Of a stretch of 39,190 nt of DNA, positions 8,423 to 16,064 are shown piece by piece. Both the position numbers and the translations under genes were made by a program. Below the pieces are notes generated by a model, which made no database searches, had not been told where the DNA came from, and saw nothing but the letters and a program-made list of their open reading frames with translations. The number at the start of each line of letters is the position of its first letter. Positions within the stretch are counted from its first letter, which is position 1. The stretch covers positions 1 through 39,190 of the forward strand of contig ONKE01000064.1 of NCBI GenBank assembly GCA_900318355.1, in the 5' to 3' direction. The stretch comes from an uncultured Bacteroidales bacterium. Its GTDB lineage: Bacteria > Bacteroidota > Bacteroidia > Bacteroidales > UBA932.

Positions 8423-8454
8423 CAAAGGTAGGAACAAAAAATTTTAATTCCAAA
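8423..8454 (-). promoter_or_regulatory. Bacteroidota promoter for the fimbrillin/AraC/receiver operon
   Basis: Read on the minus strand, TTTG (8451-8454), exactly 20 bp, then TACCTTTG (8423-8430), a full match to TTTG-N20-TAnnTTTG. The predicted start is near 8416, giving a leader of about 55 bases to the ATG at 8360. Confidence 0.8.
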
Positions 8455-8696
8455 TATTTCTTTTAAAAAGATTAATTTTTTTTAAATCTTTAATTTTAGC
8501 CGTTATTTCTGGCACGGCCTCTCTTGAGGTTATAATATTTAAAACGTTTTCAGGCTACTGACGGGGTGATTTGACCGTTAAGGGCCTTTGGGCCCGTGCT
8601 CTTCTACTAAAAAATCGCCTGTCTCCACCCCCCCCTGTATTTTCTGTAAATATTTTATGAATCGTAAATTAATTTTTGAAATAAGCAAAATAATTT
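8455..8696. other. AT-rich divergent intergenic region with a C8 tract
   Basis: This stretch between two divergent promoters carries no convincing gene. It includes a run of eight cytosines at 8628-8635, about 60 bp upstream of the -33 box of the main fimbrial promoter, and a short GC-rich inverted patch GGGCCTTTGGGCCC near 8582-8595. Regulator sites for the flanking operons would be expected here, but I cannot define any with confidence. Confidence 0.5.
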
Positions 8697-8727
8697 TTTG
8701 AAGATAAATTTTTAATGATTATCTTTG
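8697..8727 (+). promoter_or_regulatory. Main fimbrial operon promoter with overlapping dyad
   Basis: TTTG (8697-8700), 19 bp, then TATCTTTG (8720-8727) is a full match to the Bacteroidota sigma consensus. An inverted repeat AAGATAA (8701-8707), 11 bp, TTATCTT (8719-8725) covers the spacer and the -7 box, so a protein bound there would block or assist polymerase. The leader is about 77 bases to the ATG at 8811. Confidence 0.8.
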
Positions 8728-8810
8728 CAGTCGTTTTCATCCACATTGTCCTTCGGCACGTTGTTTGACCAGGCATCCGGACGAACTTAACAAACGAACT
8801 TAAAAAGCGC

Positions 8811-10844
8811 ATGACTATTTTGAATCTCCTACGCAGCCTCAAGGTGGCGACCGTTAGTGCGGCCGTCCTTTTGGCGTTGCTGCTGGGCGGTTCTTTTTCT
8901 ATGCGCGCGCAGACTGTCTGCGCGGGTGAGCGTGTATTTTTCCCCTTCGACGACGCCGTCCTTCGCAAGGACTATCTTTCCAACGATGCCGCCCTTGCCA
9001 GGATCGACTCCCTGATTGCCGCCGGTGCCGCTGATTCGCTGCTTGTCCGTTCATGGTCTTCTCCGGAAGGCAACTACAACTACAACCTTTCCCTGTCGCG
9101 TCGCAGGGCCGAGGCTGTCCGCCGTTATCTCCAGGCCAAGTATCCGTCGCTGCAGGGCCGCGTCTCCATCGACCCTTCCTCCGAGTCCTGGGATGAACTC
9201 CGTGCTGCCATAATCGCCGACTCCCGTATTTCCGACGATGTCCGCGATGCCATGCTCGAAATCGTTGACGCCGATCTGGCTCCCGATACGAAAGAGCGCC
9301 GCCTGAGCGTTCTCCCCGTGTGGAAGCAGTTCTATCGCAACTGGTTCCGCAAATTCCGCCTTGCCGAGGTTTCTTTCCCGGCGCTTCCTGAAGTAAAGCA
9401 GGCCGTGGATTCTCTTGCCGGTGGACATGACGTTGATACCGCGACTGTCGCCGGCGCTGCAATCGTCCCGGCCGACACTCTCGGTGCCGCTTCCCCGGCA
9501 GATACAGCAGCGGTTGCTCCGGCCGACACGCTTGGCGCCGCCGTTGCCGCAGCCGATTCCCTTGGCGCCGCAATCGCCCCTGCAGATACTCCGAGCGCCG
9601 TAGAAGCCTCTGACGAAGGCGTTTCCAAGTCTGTCGTCTTTGCCCTCCGCAGCTCCGACATCGACGAGGTCTCCAATGCCGAGGCGCTTTCCGCCATTGA
9701 AAGTGCCATCGACCGCGACGCTGAAGAGATTTCCGGCATAGTCCTTACCGGTTATGCTTCTCCGGAAGGCTCGGCTTCGTACAATGAAGCCTTGGCTGCC
9801 CGCCGCGCTGCATCCCTGCGTGACCGCATCCTCCGGAAATATCCAGCCCTTGCCGGCAAGATCGAGATTTCCAACCGCGGCGAAGATTGGGAAGGCTTCC
9901 GCAAGCTTGTGGCCGAAGACGCTTCCATGTCCGAGGCGGAGCGCGACGAAATCCTCGCGATCCTCGATTCCGACCTCAGCGAACAGGCCCGCGAGGCTAA
10001 GCTCCGTTCCCTGTCCTCCTGGGACTACCTGCTCGCCAACACGATGCCTCAGCTGCGCCGGACCTCGCTCTCGGCCAGGTTCTCGCCTGTGGCTAAAACC
10101 CCTGCGGACACCACTTCCGTCGAGGAAACCCCCGCCGTCGTGGTTCCCGTCGTGGTTCCCACTCCCGAAATTGAAGTCGATATCGATTCCACTGAAATCG
10201 AAATTGCCGATACGACTGCCGCCCTCGCCGACACCCTTTCGGTCGAGCCGCTCGCAGTTCCCGCCGGTCCCGCACCGGTCTATATCAAGAAACCTTTGTT
10301 CGCCGTCGGCTCAAACGTCATTTCCGACATGCTGATCACTCCCCACATCGCCGTGGAGGTTCCGATCGGCCGGAATTGGAGCGCCTATGCCGAATATACT
10401 TTCCCCTGGTGGGTGACCAAGGGCAATGACCGCGCCTGGGAAATGCTGAAATGGGACCTGGGTGCGCGCTGGTGGTTCTCCCGCAAGGACAAGGACGATC
10501 CCATGGACGTCCTGCGCGGCCATTCCCTGAGTGCCGAACTCAGCGCCGGCTACTATGACGTCGAGCCCCACCACACCGGCTACCAGGGCGAATTCCTCGC
10601 CGCGAGCCTGCTCTACGGCTATGCCTGGAAGCTGAGCCCGAATTGGCGCATGGAAGCGTTTGTCGGCGTCGGTTGGATGGGCACGCAGTTCCGCTACTAC
10701 GAAGCCACGCAGGACGACAAGCACCTGATCTACCAGCGTGACGGCAACATGAGTTGGTTCGGCCCGACCAAGGTCGGCCTGACCTTCAAGTACCTCTTCA
10801 CCCGTCGGGTACGGGTGGACAAACCGGAGATGATGGCCAGATGA
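8811..10844 (+). CDS. Outer-membrane protein with two OmpA-like domains and C-terminal DUF3575 barrel-like domain
   Basis: A 677-aa exported protein. The signal peptide ends near residue 33 (FSMRAQ). The first OmpA-like domain carries SSPEGNYN then the exact consensus NLSLSRRRAEAV (residues 92-103). A low-complexity linker with repeated ADTLGA/ADSLGA units (about 218-265) follows, then a second OmpA-like domain (YASPEGSAS, NEALAARRAASL; about 275-430). An acidic/Pro linker leads to a DUF3575-type domain from about 488 (KKPLFAVGSNV to the end). DUF3575 proteins are commonly encoded with fimbrial genes in Bacteroidota. The N-terminal domains should grip peptidoglycan while the C-terminal part sits in or near the outer membrane. 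It is the first gene of the main operon, with a strong promoter, and overlaps the next gene by ATGA. Confidence 0.85.
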   Translation: MTILNLLRSLKVATVSAAVLLALLLGGSFSMRAQTVCAGERVFFPFDDAVLRKDYLSNDAALARIDSLIAAGAADSLLVRSWSSPEGNYNYNLSLSRRRAEAVRRYLQAKYPSLQGRVSIDPSSESWDELRAAIIADSRISDDVRDAMLEIVDADLAPDTKERRLSVLPVWKQFYRNWFRKFRLAEVSFPALPEVKQAVDSLAGGHDVDTATVAGAAIVPADTLGAASPADTAAVAPADTLGAAVAAADSLGAAIAPADTPSAVEASDEGVSKSVVFALRSSDIDEVSNAEALSAIESAIDRDAEEISGIVLTGYASPEGSASYNEALAARRAASLRDRILRKYPALAGKIEISNRGEDWEGFRKLVAEDASMSEAERDEILAILDSDLSEQAREAKLRSLSSWDYLLANTMPQLRRTSLSARFSPVAKTPADTTSVEETPAVVVPVVVPTPEIEVDIDSTEIEIADTTAALADTLSVEPLAVPAGPAPVYIKKPLFAVGSNVISDMLITPHIAVEVPIGRNWSAYAEYTFPWWVTKGNDRAWEMLKWDLGARWWFSRKDKDDPMDVLRGHSLSAELSAGYYDVEPHHTGYQGEFLAASLLYGYAWKLSPNWRMEAFVGVGWMGTQFRYYEATQDDKHLIYQRDGNMSWFGPTKVGLTFKYLFTRRVRVDKPEMMAR

Positions 10845-11953
10845 AGAATATAAAGCGTCATATTGCCTTGCTCCTGCTTCTGAGTGTTGCGATTCTCGGA
10901 GGCTGCGTGCGCCGTCCCCTGGAGGTAATATATCGCTCGACCGTGCGTGTCATCGTCAAGTGCATCTGGTCCGTAGAGTCCTATCCCGAGGGACAGAAGC
11001 CTACCGGCGTGACGTTCTACTTCTTCCGTGACGGAGAATTCTACACCTCGCTGACCACCGCCAACGTCGATTCCTGCGAGGTCCATCTCGAAAAGGGCCA
11101 CTACAGGATGTACATGATCTCCCAGAGCCCCGAGGAGTTCTGGAAGATGGATTTCGAAAACATGAATTCCTTCTCCAACGCCGCGACGACCCTGCGCGAG
11201 ACAAAGGCTACCTGGGCCACCCGTGGTGAAGGTGAAGTCCCGGTGGAAAACCCTGAAATCCTCCTTGCAGGCGTCACCGAGGAATTCGACATCACCGAAG
11301 AGATGTCGGAGGAATATCAATACTACTATTCCCAGCTCAGGCGCATCCTCGCGGCCGAATCCGGCGGAACGAAGGCGGTCAGCCTCGATGAAAAGACATA
11401 CTATCAGGAGCAGGTCGAATACCATACCCTCCGCATTCCGGTCTATCCGAAGAATATCGTTTCCCAGATGTGGGTCACGATCTACGCGGGCAATGCCGAC
11501 GTCCTGAAGTCGGTCCGCGCTTCGACCTCCGGCATGGCCCGTACCTGGGAGCTTACCCGGGGCGTAACCTCCGGCGACGAGGCTATCCAGATCATCAACC
11601 AGTGGAACCTGACGATTGACGATCCGGCGCGCCGTGTCGGCCACATCGACGGCATCATCAACACCTTCGGCCTTCCGAACGGCGAGATGCCTTCCGGCGA
11701 CCGTGATCCTTCGCTGAATGTTTCCGCGCTCCTGATCGACAACACTACTGCCGTAGACTACATATTCCCCGTCGGCGACAAGATTTCCATCCTGGAGCCC
11801 AACCGCGGCTACCGCCACCTCTACCGCCTGATTTTCGGCTCGGTCGACAACCCGGCGATCACGCCTCCCGACGTGAAGCCTGTTTCCGGAGGCGGAATGG
11901 ATGCACAGGTCACTGATTGGGAGGAAGGTGAGACCATCGAGATTCCGATGTAA
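10841..11953 (+). CDS. DUF5119-like fimbrial-locus lipoprotein
   Basis: A 370-aa lipoprotein. The signal peptide MKNIKRHIALLLLLSVAILG ends at lipidated Cys22 (ILGGC). The following segment RRPLEVIYRSTVRVIVKC and the KPTGVTFYFFRDGEF region resemble DUF5119 proteins, a family of unknown function found in Bacteroidales fimbrial loci. The C-terminus (VTDWEEGETIEIP) has the same W-x2-G ending as the fimbrillins, suggesting a related beta-sandwich fold. The start is taken at 10841, where ATG overlaps the previous stop codon, rather than an in-frame ATG at 10754 inside the upstream gene. The role is unknown; an anchor or assembly subunit is a reasonable guess from its position between the OmpA/DUF3575 protein and the pilins. 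Confidence 0.75.
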   Translation: MKNIKRHIALLLLLSVAILGGCVRRPLEVIYRSTVRVIVKCIWSVESYPEGQKPTGVTFYFFRDGEFYTSLTTANVDSCEVHLEKGHYRMYMISQSPEEFWKMDFENMNSFSNAATTLRETKATWATRGEGEVPVENPEILLAGVTEEFDITEEMSEEYQYYYSQLRRILAAESGGTKAVSLDEKTYYQEQVEYHTLRIPVYPKNIVSQMWVTIYAGNADVLKSVRASTSGMARTWELTRGVTSGDEAIQIINQWNLTIDDPARRVGHIDGIINTFGLPNGEMPSGDRDPSLNVSALLIDNTTAVDYIFPVGDKISILEPNRGYRHLYRLIFGSVDNPAITPPDVKPVSGGGMDAQVTDWEEGETIEIPM

Positions 11954-11997
11954 CGATTTTGAAACATAAAATGTAACAAAACAATAAACAAATCAAA

Positions 11998-12020
11998 TTC
12001 ACAAAGCTTTATGAAAAAAT
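11998..12020 (+). promoter_or_regulatory. Translation-start leader shared with the third fimbrillin gene
   Basis: A 23-base stretch ending eight codon-bases into the gene (CACAAAGCTTTATGAAAAAA core) is identical to 14641-14663. The leader is AT-rich, suited to low structure and strong initiation in organisms that seldom rely on Shine-Dalgarno pairing. Confidence 0.4.
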
Positions 12021-13264
12021 TCATGATCATCGCTGCTTCCGCAGCAGTTGTCCTGAGCGCTTGCGCCAAGATCGATATGGGGACTTCCAAAGTCAACGAT
12101 ATCGATGAGCCTGTCGCCTTCGGAGCTTATGCCCGCAAGGCTGTCGTCAAGGCCGGTCAGGCCGGTGAGCTGACCACCACCGCCCTCCAGGGTTCCGGTT
12201 TCGGTGTCTTCGCTTACCAGACTACCGGTAACTACAGCACGTCCGCTACGCCTAACTTCATGTACAACACGAAGGTCTACGGCGCTTCCTGGACTTATGA
12301 CATCATCAAGTACTGGCCCAACCAGATCCAGGCCGGCGACACCGACCGTCAGCCTGCCACCGCATTCCAGGCCGACAAGGTTTCCTTCTTCGCCTATGGT
12401 CCCTACGTGCCGGCTACTGCCTCCACCGGCGTTCCCACGGACGATGCCACTTCCGGTATCACCGCCCTCACCAACAACGCTACCGCCGGCGACCCCAAGG
12501 TGTCCTTCAAGGTTTCCAACGATCTTTCCAAGCAGGTCGACCTCGTATGGGCTGTATCCAACGGCGCCACCTGGACTAACGTGGGCGGTACGACCAACAC
12601 CCCCGTCTCCGGCAAGCCTTACCTGAACCTTCAGAAGCCGGCCCTCAACACCGCCATCCACTTCTACTTCAAGCACGCCCTTTCCCAGGTCAAGCTTCAG
12701 GCCGTCGCCGCTTACAACCAGATCGCTGAAGGCGGTACCGCACAGGACGGTGTCAAAATCACTATTGCGAGTGTAACCGTCACCATTCCCGGTGTTTCCG
12801 AGACCGCAGTCCTCAATCTTAACAACACCACTGCCGACGCTCCCCTTTGGGAAAACGCCTCAGGTTCTTCTGACCTTACCCTCACCATCGCTGACGCCAA
12901 CATCAATGCGGCCCTCAAGGATGCAGGTGATAAATTGGCTTCCGAACAGCCTGCAGGTGTTACCGGTACTGCTACCGACGTTATCGCTGACAGCAAGTAC
13001 TACACGATCATCCCCAAGGACGGCGCTACCAACGTCAATGTCAAGATCGTTTACTACGTTACCACCGACGATCCCGACCTTCTCGGAGGCAAGAGCCGCG
13101 TAAAGAACGAGATCGAGAAGACTGTCTCCTTCGCAAAGTTCGAGGCCGGCAAGAAGAACACCATCAAGATGATCCTTGGAATCTCCGAGGTTAAGTTCGT
13201 GGCCGAAGTCGACGAATGGGCCGACGGTTTGTCCGGTGAAGTCAACCTCCCGCTCAACAGCTAA
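12011..13264 (+). CDS. Fimbrillin family major subunit candidate 1 (lipoprotein)
   Basis: A 417-aa Mfa1-like fimbrillin with lipidated Cys18 (VLSAC). In type V pili the lipoprotein precursor is cut by a trypsin-like protease in the N-terminal domain and polymerises by strand exchange. Here a basic site ARKAVVKAG (residues 41-49) sits where P. gingivalis FimA and Mfa1 are cut (mid-40s). Family-like boxes are IKYWPNQ, VSFFAYGPY, FKHALSQVKL and the C-terminal VDEWADG followed by a final strand. It is closely related to the two genes that follow. The codons are strongly biased (mostly AAG, ACC, GCC), consistent with high expression. It is probably a shaft subunit. Confidence 0.85.
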   Translation: MKKFMIIAASAAVVLSACAKIDMGTSKVNDIDEPVAFGAYARKAVVKAGQAGELTTTALQGSGFGVFAYQTTGNYSTSATPNFMYNTKVYGASWTYDIIKYWPNQIQAGDTDRQPATAFQADKVSFFAYGPYVPATASTGVPTDDATSGITALTNNATAGDPKVSFKVSNDLSKQVDLVWAVSNGATWTNVGGTTNTPVSGKPYLNLQKPALNTAIHFYFKHALSQVKLQAVAAYNQIAEGGTAQDGVKITIASVTVTIPGVSETAVLNLNNTTADAPLWENASGSSDLTLTIADANINAALKDAGDKLASEQPAGVTGTATDVIADSKYYTIIPKDGATNVNVKIVYYVTTDDPDLLGGKSRVKNEIEKTVSFAKFEAGKKNTIKMILGISEVKFVAEVDEWADGLSGEVNLPLNS

Positions 13265-13280
13265 GACAAGCATTCATTAT

Positions 13281-13306
13281 CCGGGCAGGCCTGACCGCCT
13301 GTCCGG
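13281..13306 (+). terminator. Intercistronic hairpin copy 1
   Basis: CCGGGCAGGC, loop CTGACC, GCCTGTCCGG: a ten-pair stem with one G-T pair, 16 bases after the fimbrillin stop. There is no clean T-run after it, so it may be a 3'-end stabiliser or partial attenuator rather than a full terminator. The block is conserved at 15995-16020. Confidence 0.55.
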
Positions 13307-13316
13307 GTACCAGAAA

Positions 13317-13348
13317 ACAAGTTGAATTTTAAAAACAAGTTGAATTTT
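13317..13348 (+). repeat. Tandem repeat in leader of fimbrillin 2
   Basis: ACAAGTTGAATTTT occurs twice (13317-13330 and 13335-13348) with an 18-bp period, between the hairpin and the ATG at 13375. It gives an AT-rich, unstructured leader and may be a regulator or ribosome standby site. I see no known motif. Confidence 0.6.
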
Positions 13349-13374
13349 ATTAACTTAACAAATAAGCAGAACCG

Positions 13375-14622
13375 ATGAAAAAGTTACTCTTCCTCGCTGC
13401 TTCCGCAGCAGTAGCATTGAGCTCTTGCGCCAAGATCCAGAATGGCCCCGACGCTCGCGTAAATGACGACCGGACCGCGCTGAATTTCGGCGTCTACGTC
13501 CCGAAGGTATCCAAGGCCGGCGCCGCCGGTGAAATGGACAACGACAAACTCCGTTCTACCGGTTTCGGCGTCATCGCCTATGAACAGGAGGGCACTTACG
13601 ACGGTAGCGTGAAGCCTACCTTCATGTACAACCAGCTGGTGGAATACGCTTCTTCCGTCTGGACCTACAGCCCCGTCAAGTACTGGCCCAACCAGCTCAA
13701 CGACGAAGGTACCACCGACGGACAGGGAGCATGGAGCCAGAAGGCCCACACCGTGAGCTTCTTTGCCTATGCACCTTACGTGGCATCTGCAGGCGGCACT
13801 GAGGGTATCATCGCCATGAGCGCGGCAAGCGCCACCGGCGACCCTACCGTCACCTATAAGGTTTCCTCCGACCTCGACAAGAACGTCGACCTCGTCTGGG
13901 GTACCTCCGACGGTGCCACATGGACCAACGTCGCCGGCGGATACAACACCGTCGCCGCGGGCATGCCTTACCTGAATCTTCAGAAACCCGCCATCGGCAC
14001 GAAGGTCAACTTCAAGTTCTATCACGCCCTGGCCCAGCTCAACCTCACCGCAGTGGGTTCCTACAATATCGCCGGCATCGGCGGCACTGCAAAGAACGGT
14101 GTCAAGGTCACCATTTCCGCAGTTGAACTCACCATTCCCGGCCAGTACGACGAAGCTGTCCTCAACCTCAACAACACCGCGGCCAAGACCCCTCTGTGGG
14201 ATGTTACCGGTGCCACCGAAAGCGAGCTGACCCTCGCCGTCAGCGGTGACAACCTGAATGTCGCCGTGAAGGATGCCGGCGCGGTCGCCGCTCTTTCCCA
14301 GCCCGCAGGCGTAACTGCCACCGAAGGCCCCGTGCTTGCCAATAGCAAATACTACACCCTCATTCCCCGTACCGCCAGCACCGACGTCACCGTGAAGGTT
14401 ACCTACTACGTGACCACGGACGACGCCAACCTCGACGACGGCTTCAGCCGCGTTCCCAACGTCATCAAGAAGACCATCACCTTCCCCAATGGCTTCAAGG
14501 CCGGTACCAAGAACAACATCAAGATGATTCTCGGCCTCAGCGAGGTTGAACTCTCCGGAGAGGTCGTCGACTGGGAGACCGGCGACACCATCGAGGTCTA
14601 TCTTCCCAAGAACGTAGAATAA
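13375..14622 (+). CDS. Fimbrillin family major subunit candidate 2 (lipoprotein)
   Basis: A 415-aa close paralogue of the preceding gene; the two align along their whole length. Lipidated Cys18 (ALSSC) precedes a basic cleavage-type site VPKVSKAG (residues 42-49) and the boxes VKYWPNQ, VSFFAYAPY and FYHALAQLNL. The C-terminus VVDWETGDTIEVYLP has the usual fimbrillin ending. It is separated from gene 1 by a hairpin and a tandem-repeat leader, so it may be translated or processed independently. Codon bias is as strong as in its neighbour. It could be an antigenic or structural variant of the shaft, or a second shaft subunit. Confidence 0.85.
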   Translation: MKKLLFLAASAAVALSSCAKIQNGPDARVNDDRTALNFGVYVPKVSKAGAAGEMDNDKLRSTGFGVIAYEQEGTYDGSVKPTFMYNQLVEYASSVWTYSPVKYWPNQLNDEGTTDGQGAWSQKAHTVSFFAYAPYVASAGGTEGIIAMSAASATGDPTVTYKVSSDLDKNVDLVWGTSDGATWTNVAGGYNTVAAGMPYLNLQKPAIGTKVNFKFYHALAQLNLTAVGSYNIAGIGGTAKNGVKVTISAVELTIPGQYDEAVLNLNNTAAKTPLWDVTGATESELTLAVSGDNLNVAVKDAGAVAALSQPAGVTATEGPVLANSKYYTLIPRTASTDVTVKVTYYVTTDDANLDDGFSRVPNVIKKTITFPNGFKAGTKNNIKMILGLSEVELSGEVVDWETGDTIEVYLPKNVE

Positions 14623-14640
14623 TCAAAACAAACTAAATAT

Positions 14641-14663
14641 TTCACAAAGCTTTATGAAAAAAT
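14641..14663 (+). promoter_or_regulatory. Translation-start leader shared with the first fimbrillin gene
   Basis: Identical over 23 bases to 11998-12020, around the start codon. It suggests duplication including the leader, or selection for equal initiation. Confidence 0.4.
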
Positions 14664-15979
14664 CAATTGTTTACGCTGCAGTAGCAGTTCTGGCCCTGGC
14701 CGGATGCGCCAAGGTCACGGTCTTCGACAACGCCGACAAGGACGCCGTTGCTTTCGGAGCATACTCCGGAAGGACCATCGTCAAGGCCGGTAGCACCGAG
14801 GACATCACCCTCGACAACCTCAAGAGCATTGGTTTCGGCGTTTTCGCCACCTACTCCGGTGTCGATGATTTCTCCGCCGCTACCGACGACTTCATGTACA
14901 ACCAGCAGGTCAGCTTCACCGACCCCGACTGGACGTATTCTCCTATCAAGTACTGGCCTAACCCTACCAACGGCCAGAGCGCTGACGCCCAGAAGGTCAG
15001 CTTCTTCGCTTACGCTCCATACTGCGATCCCGAGGATGCCGCTGCCGACAACAGCTACGGTATCACCGGTTTCAAGGTCGAAGGCGGCCACGACATCGTC
15101 GAATACAAGTTCGCTTCCAACAAGCCGAACGTAGACCTCCTGTGGGGCTACAAGACCAAGAGCACGACCCAGCCTTACACCTACACCGTGAACGAAAATC
15201 TCACCCGCACCACCGACAAGGTTTCCTTCATCTTCCAGCACATGCTTTCCAAGCTTGCCGGTTCCCAGGATGGCGACCCTGCAACCGTAGGTGCCAACGG
15301 TCTCATCATCAAGACCTCTCCCACCGTCGATCCCACCAACGGCTTTGGTGTTGACAACGGTACCAAGATCACCGTTTCCAAGATTGTCGTAAAGAGCGCC
15401 GATACCGACCTCAACGGCGACCCTATCGTCTACGCAGCCGACGACGAGACCATCGATGGCCAGCTTGACCTCTACACCGGCGAATTCACCGTCACCGGTA
15501 CCGTCAAGAACATCAAGTTCGAGCAGACCGTCTCCGCCGACGCCACCGATGTCGCAGCGGGTGCCAGCGAGCTTGCCGACGACCTGAAGGAAGTCGCTTC
15601 CCCTGCAAACTTCGCAGCCGTGAAACCCGGTGTCAAGAAGGAAGCCGTCAACGTCTACAAGGACGAGAACGATCCCCTTATCCTCATCCCCGGCACCACT
15701 CCCGTGGTTGATGTCACCATCACCTATGTCGTCCGTACCTATGATGAGAAACTCGGCACCAAGCAGTATTCCGAGGTTCCCCAGACCGTCTACGGAAAGG
15801 TCGCTTTCCCGACCATCGAGAAGAACAAGAAGTACAATCTCCTGATCATCGTCGGTCTGAACGACGCCAAGTTCGAGGCTACCGTCGAGGATTGGACCAT
15901 CGGCCGCACTGATGTCAACGGCGACGGTGTCGTTGACGAGAAAGACGACATCAACGTCTGGCTCCCTGAAAACCTTTAG
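14654..15979 (+). CDS. Fimbrillin family subunit 3 with C-terminal dockerin-like calcium loop
   Basis: A 441-aa lipoprotein with a perfect lipobox LAGC (Cys18), a basic site SGRTIVKAG (residues 38-46) and the fimbrillin boxes IKYWPNP, VSFFAYAPY and FQHMLSKL. The C-terminus is unusual. After the common VEDWTIG it inserts DVNGDGVVDEKDD (residues 420-432) before the final strand INVWLPENL, where the two paralogues go straight to the strand. The insert has acidic or Asn ligands at positions 1, 3, 5, 9 and 12 of an EF-hand/dockerin loop (D420, N422, D424, D428, D431). It is probably a shaft or shaft-adjacent subunit whose strand exchange could depend on calcium (inference). Confidence 0.85.
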   Translation: MKKSIVYAAVAVLALAGCAKVTVFDNADKDAVAFGAYSGRTIVKAGSTEDITLDNLKSIGFGVFATYSGVDDFSAATDDFMYNQQVSFTDPDWTYSPIKYWPNPTNGQSADAQKVSFFAYAPYCDPEDAAADNSYGITGFKVEGGHDIVEYKFASNKPNVDLLWGYKTKSTTQPYTYTVNENLTRTTDKVSFIFQHMLSKLAGSQDGDPATVGANGLIIKTSPTVDPTNGFGVDNGTKITVSKIVVKSADTDLNGDPIVYAADDETIDGQLDLYTGEFTVTGTVKNIKFEQTVSADATDVAAGASELADDLKEVASPANFAAVKPGVKKEAVNVYKDENDPLILIPGTTPVVDVTITYVVRTYDEKLGTKQYSEVPQTVYGKVAFPTIEKNKKYNLLIIVGLNDAKFEATVEDWTIGRTDVNGDGVVDEKDDINVWLPENL

Positions 15980-15994
15980 TGGGCAGCTTTTTAT

Positions 15995-16043
15995 CCGGGC
16001 GGGCCTGACCGCCCTCCCGGGTACCAGTAACCGGCCTTGCCGG
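15995..16043 (+). terminator. Intercistronic hairpin copy 2 plus a second small hairpin
   Basis: CCGGGCGGGC, loop CTGACC, GCCCTCCCGG (15995-16020) has nine pairs and one mismatch. Its flanks and loop match the hairpin at 13281-13306, including GGTACCAG downstream. A second stem CCGGC-CTT-GCCGG follows at 16031-16043. The pair lies just after the last of the three closely related fimbrillins, a natural point for attenuation or RNA processing that lowers expression of the minor subunits. Confidence 0.55.
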
Positions 16044-16064
16044 GAATGATTAACAATAATAGCG

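Noticed and set aside
8582-8595. GGGCC-TTTG-GGCCC patch as a terminator
   Set aside because: The stem is short, no T-run follows, and both flanking operons point away from it.
8361-8810. Invertible promoter region between the divergent operons
   Set aside because: I looked for long inverted repeats flanking either promoter and found only short ones. No recombinase gene is present in the window.
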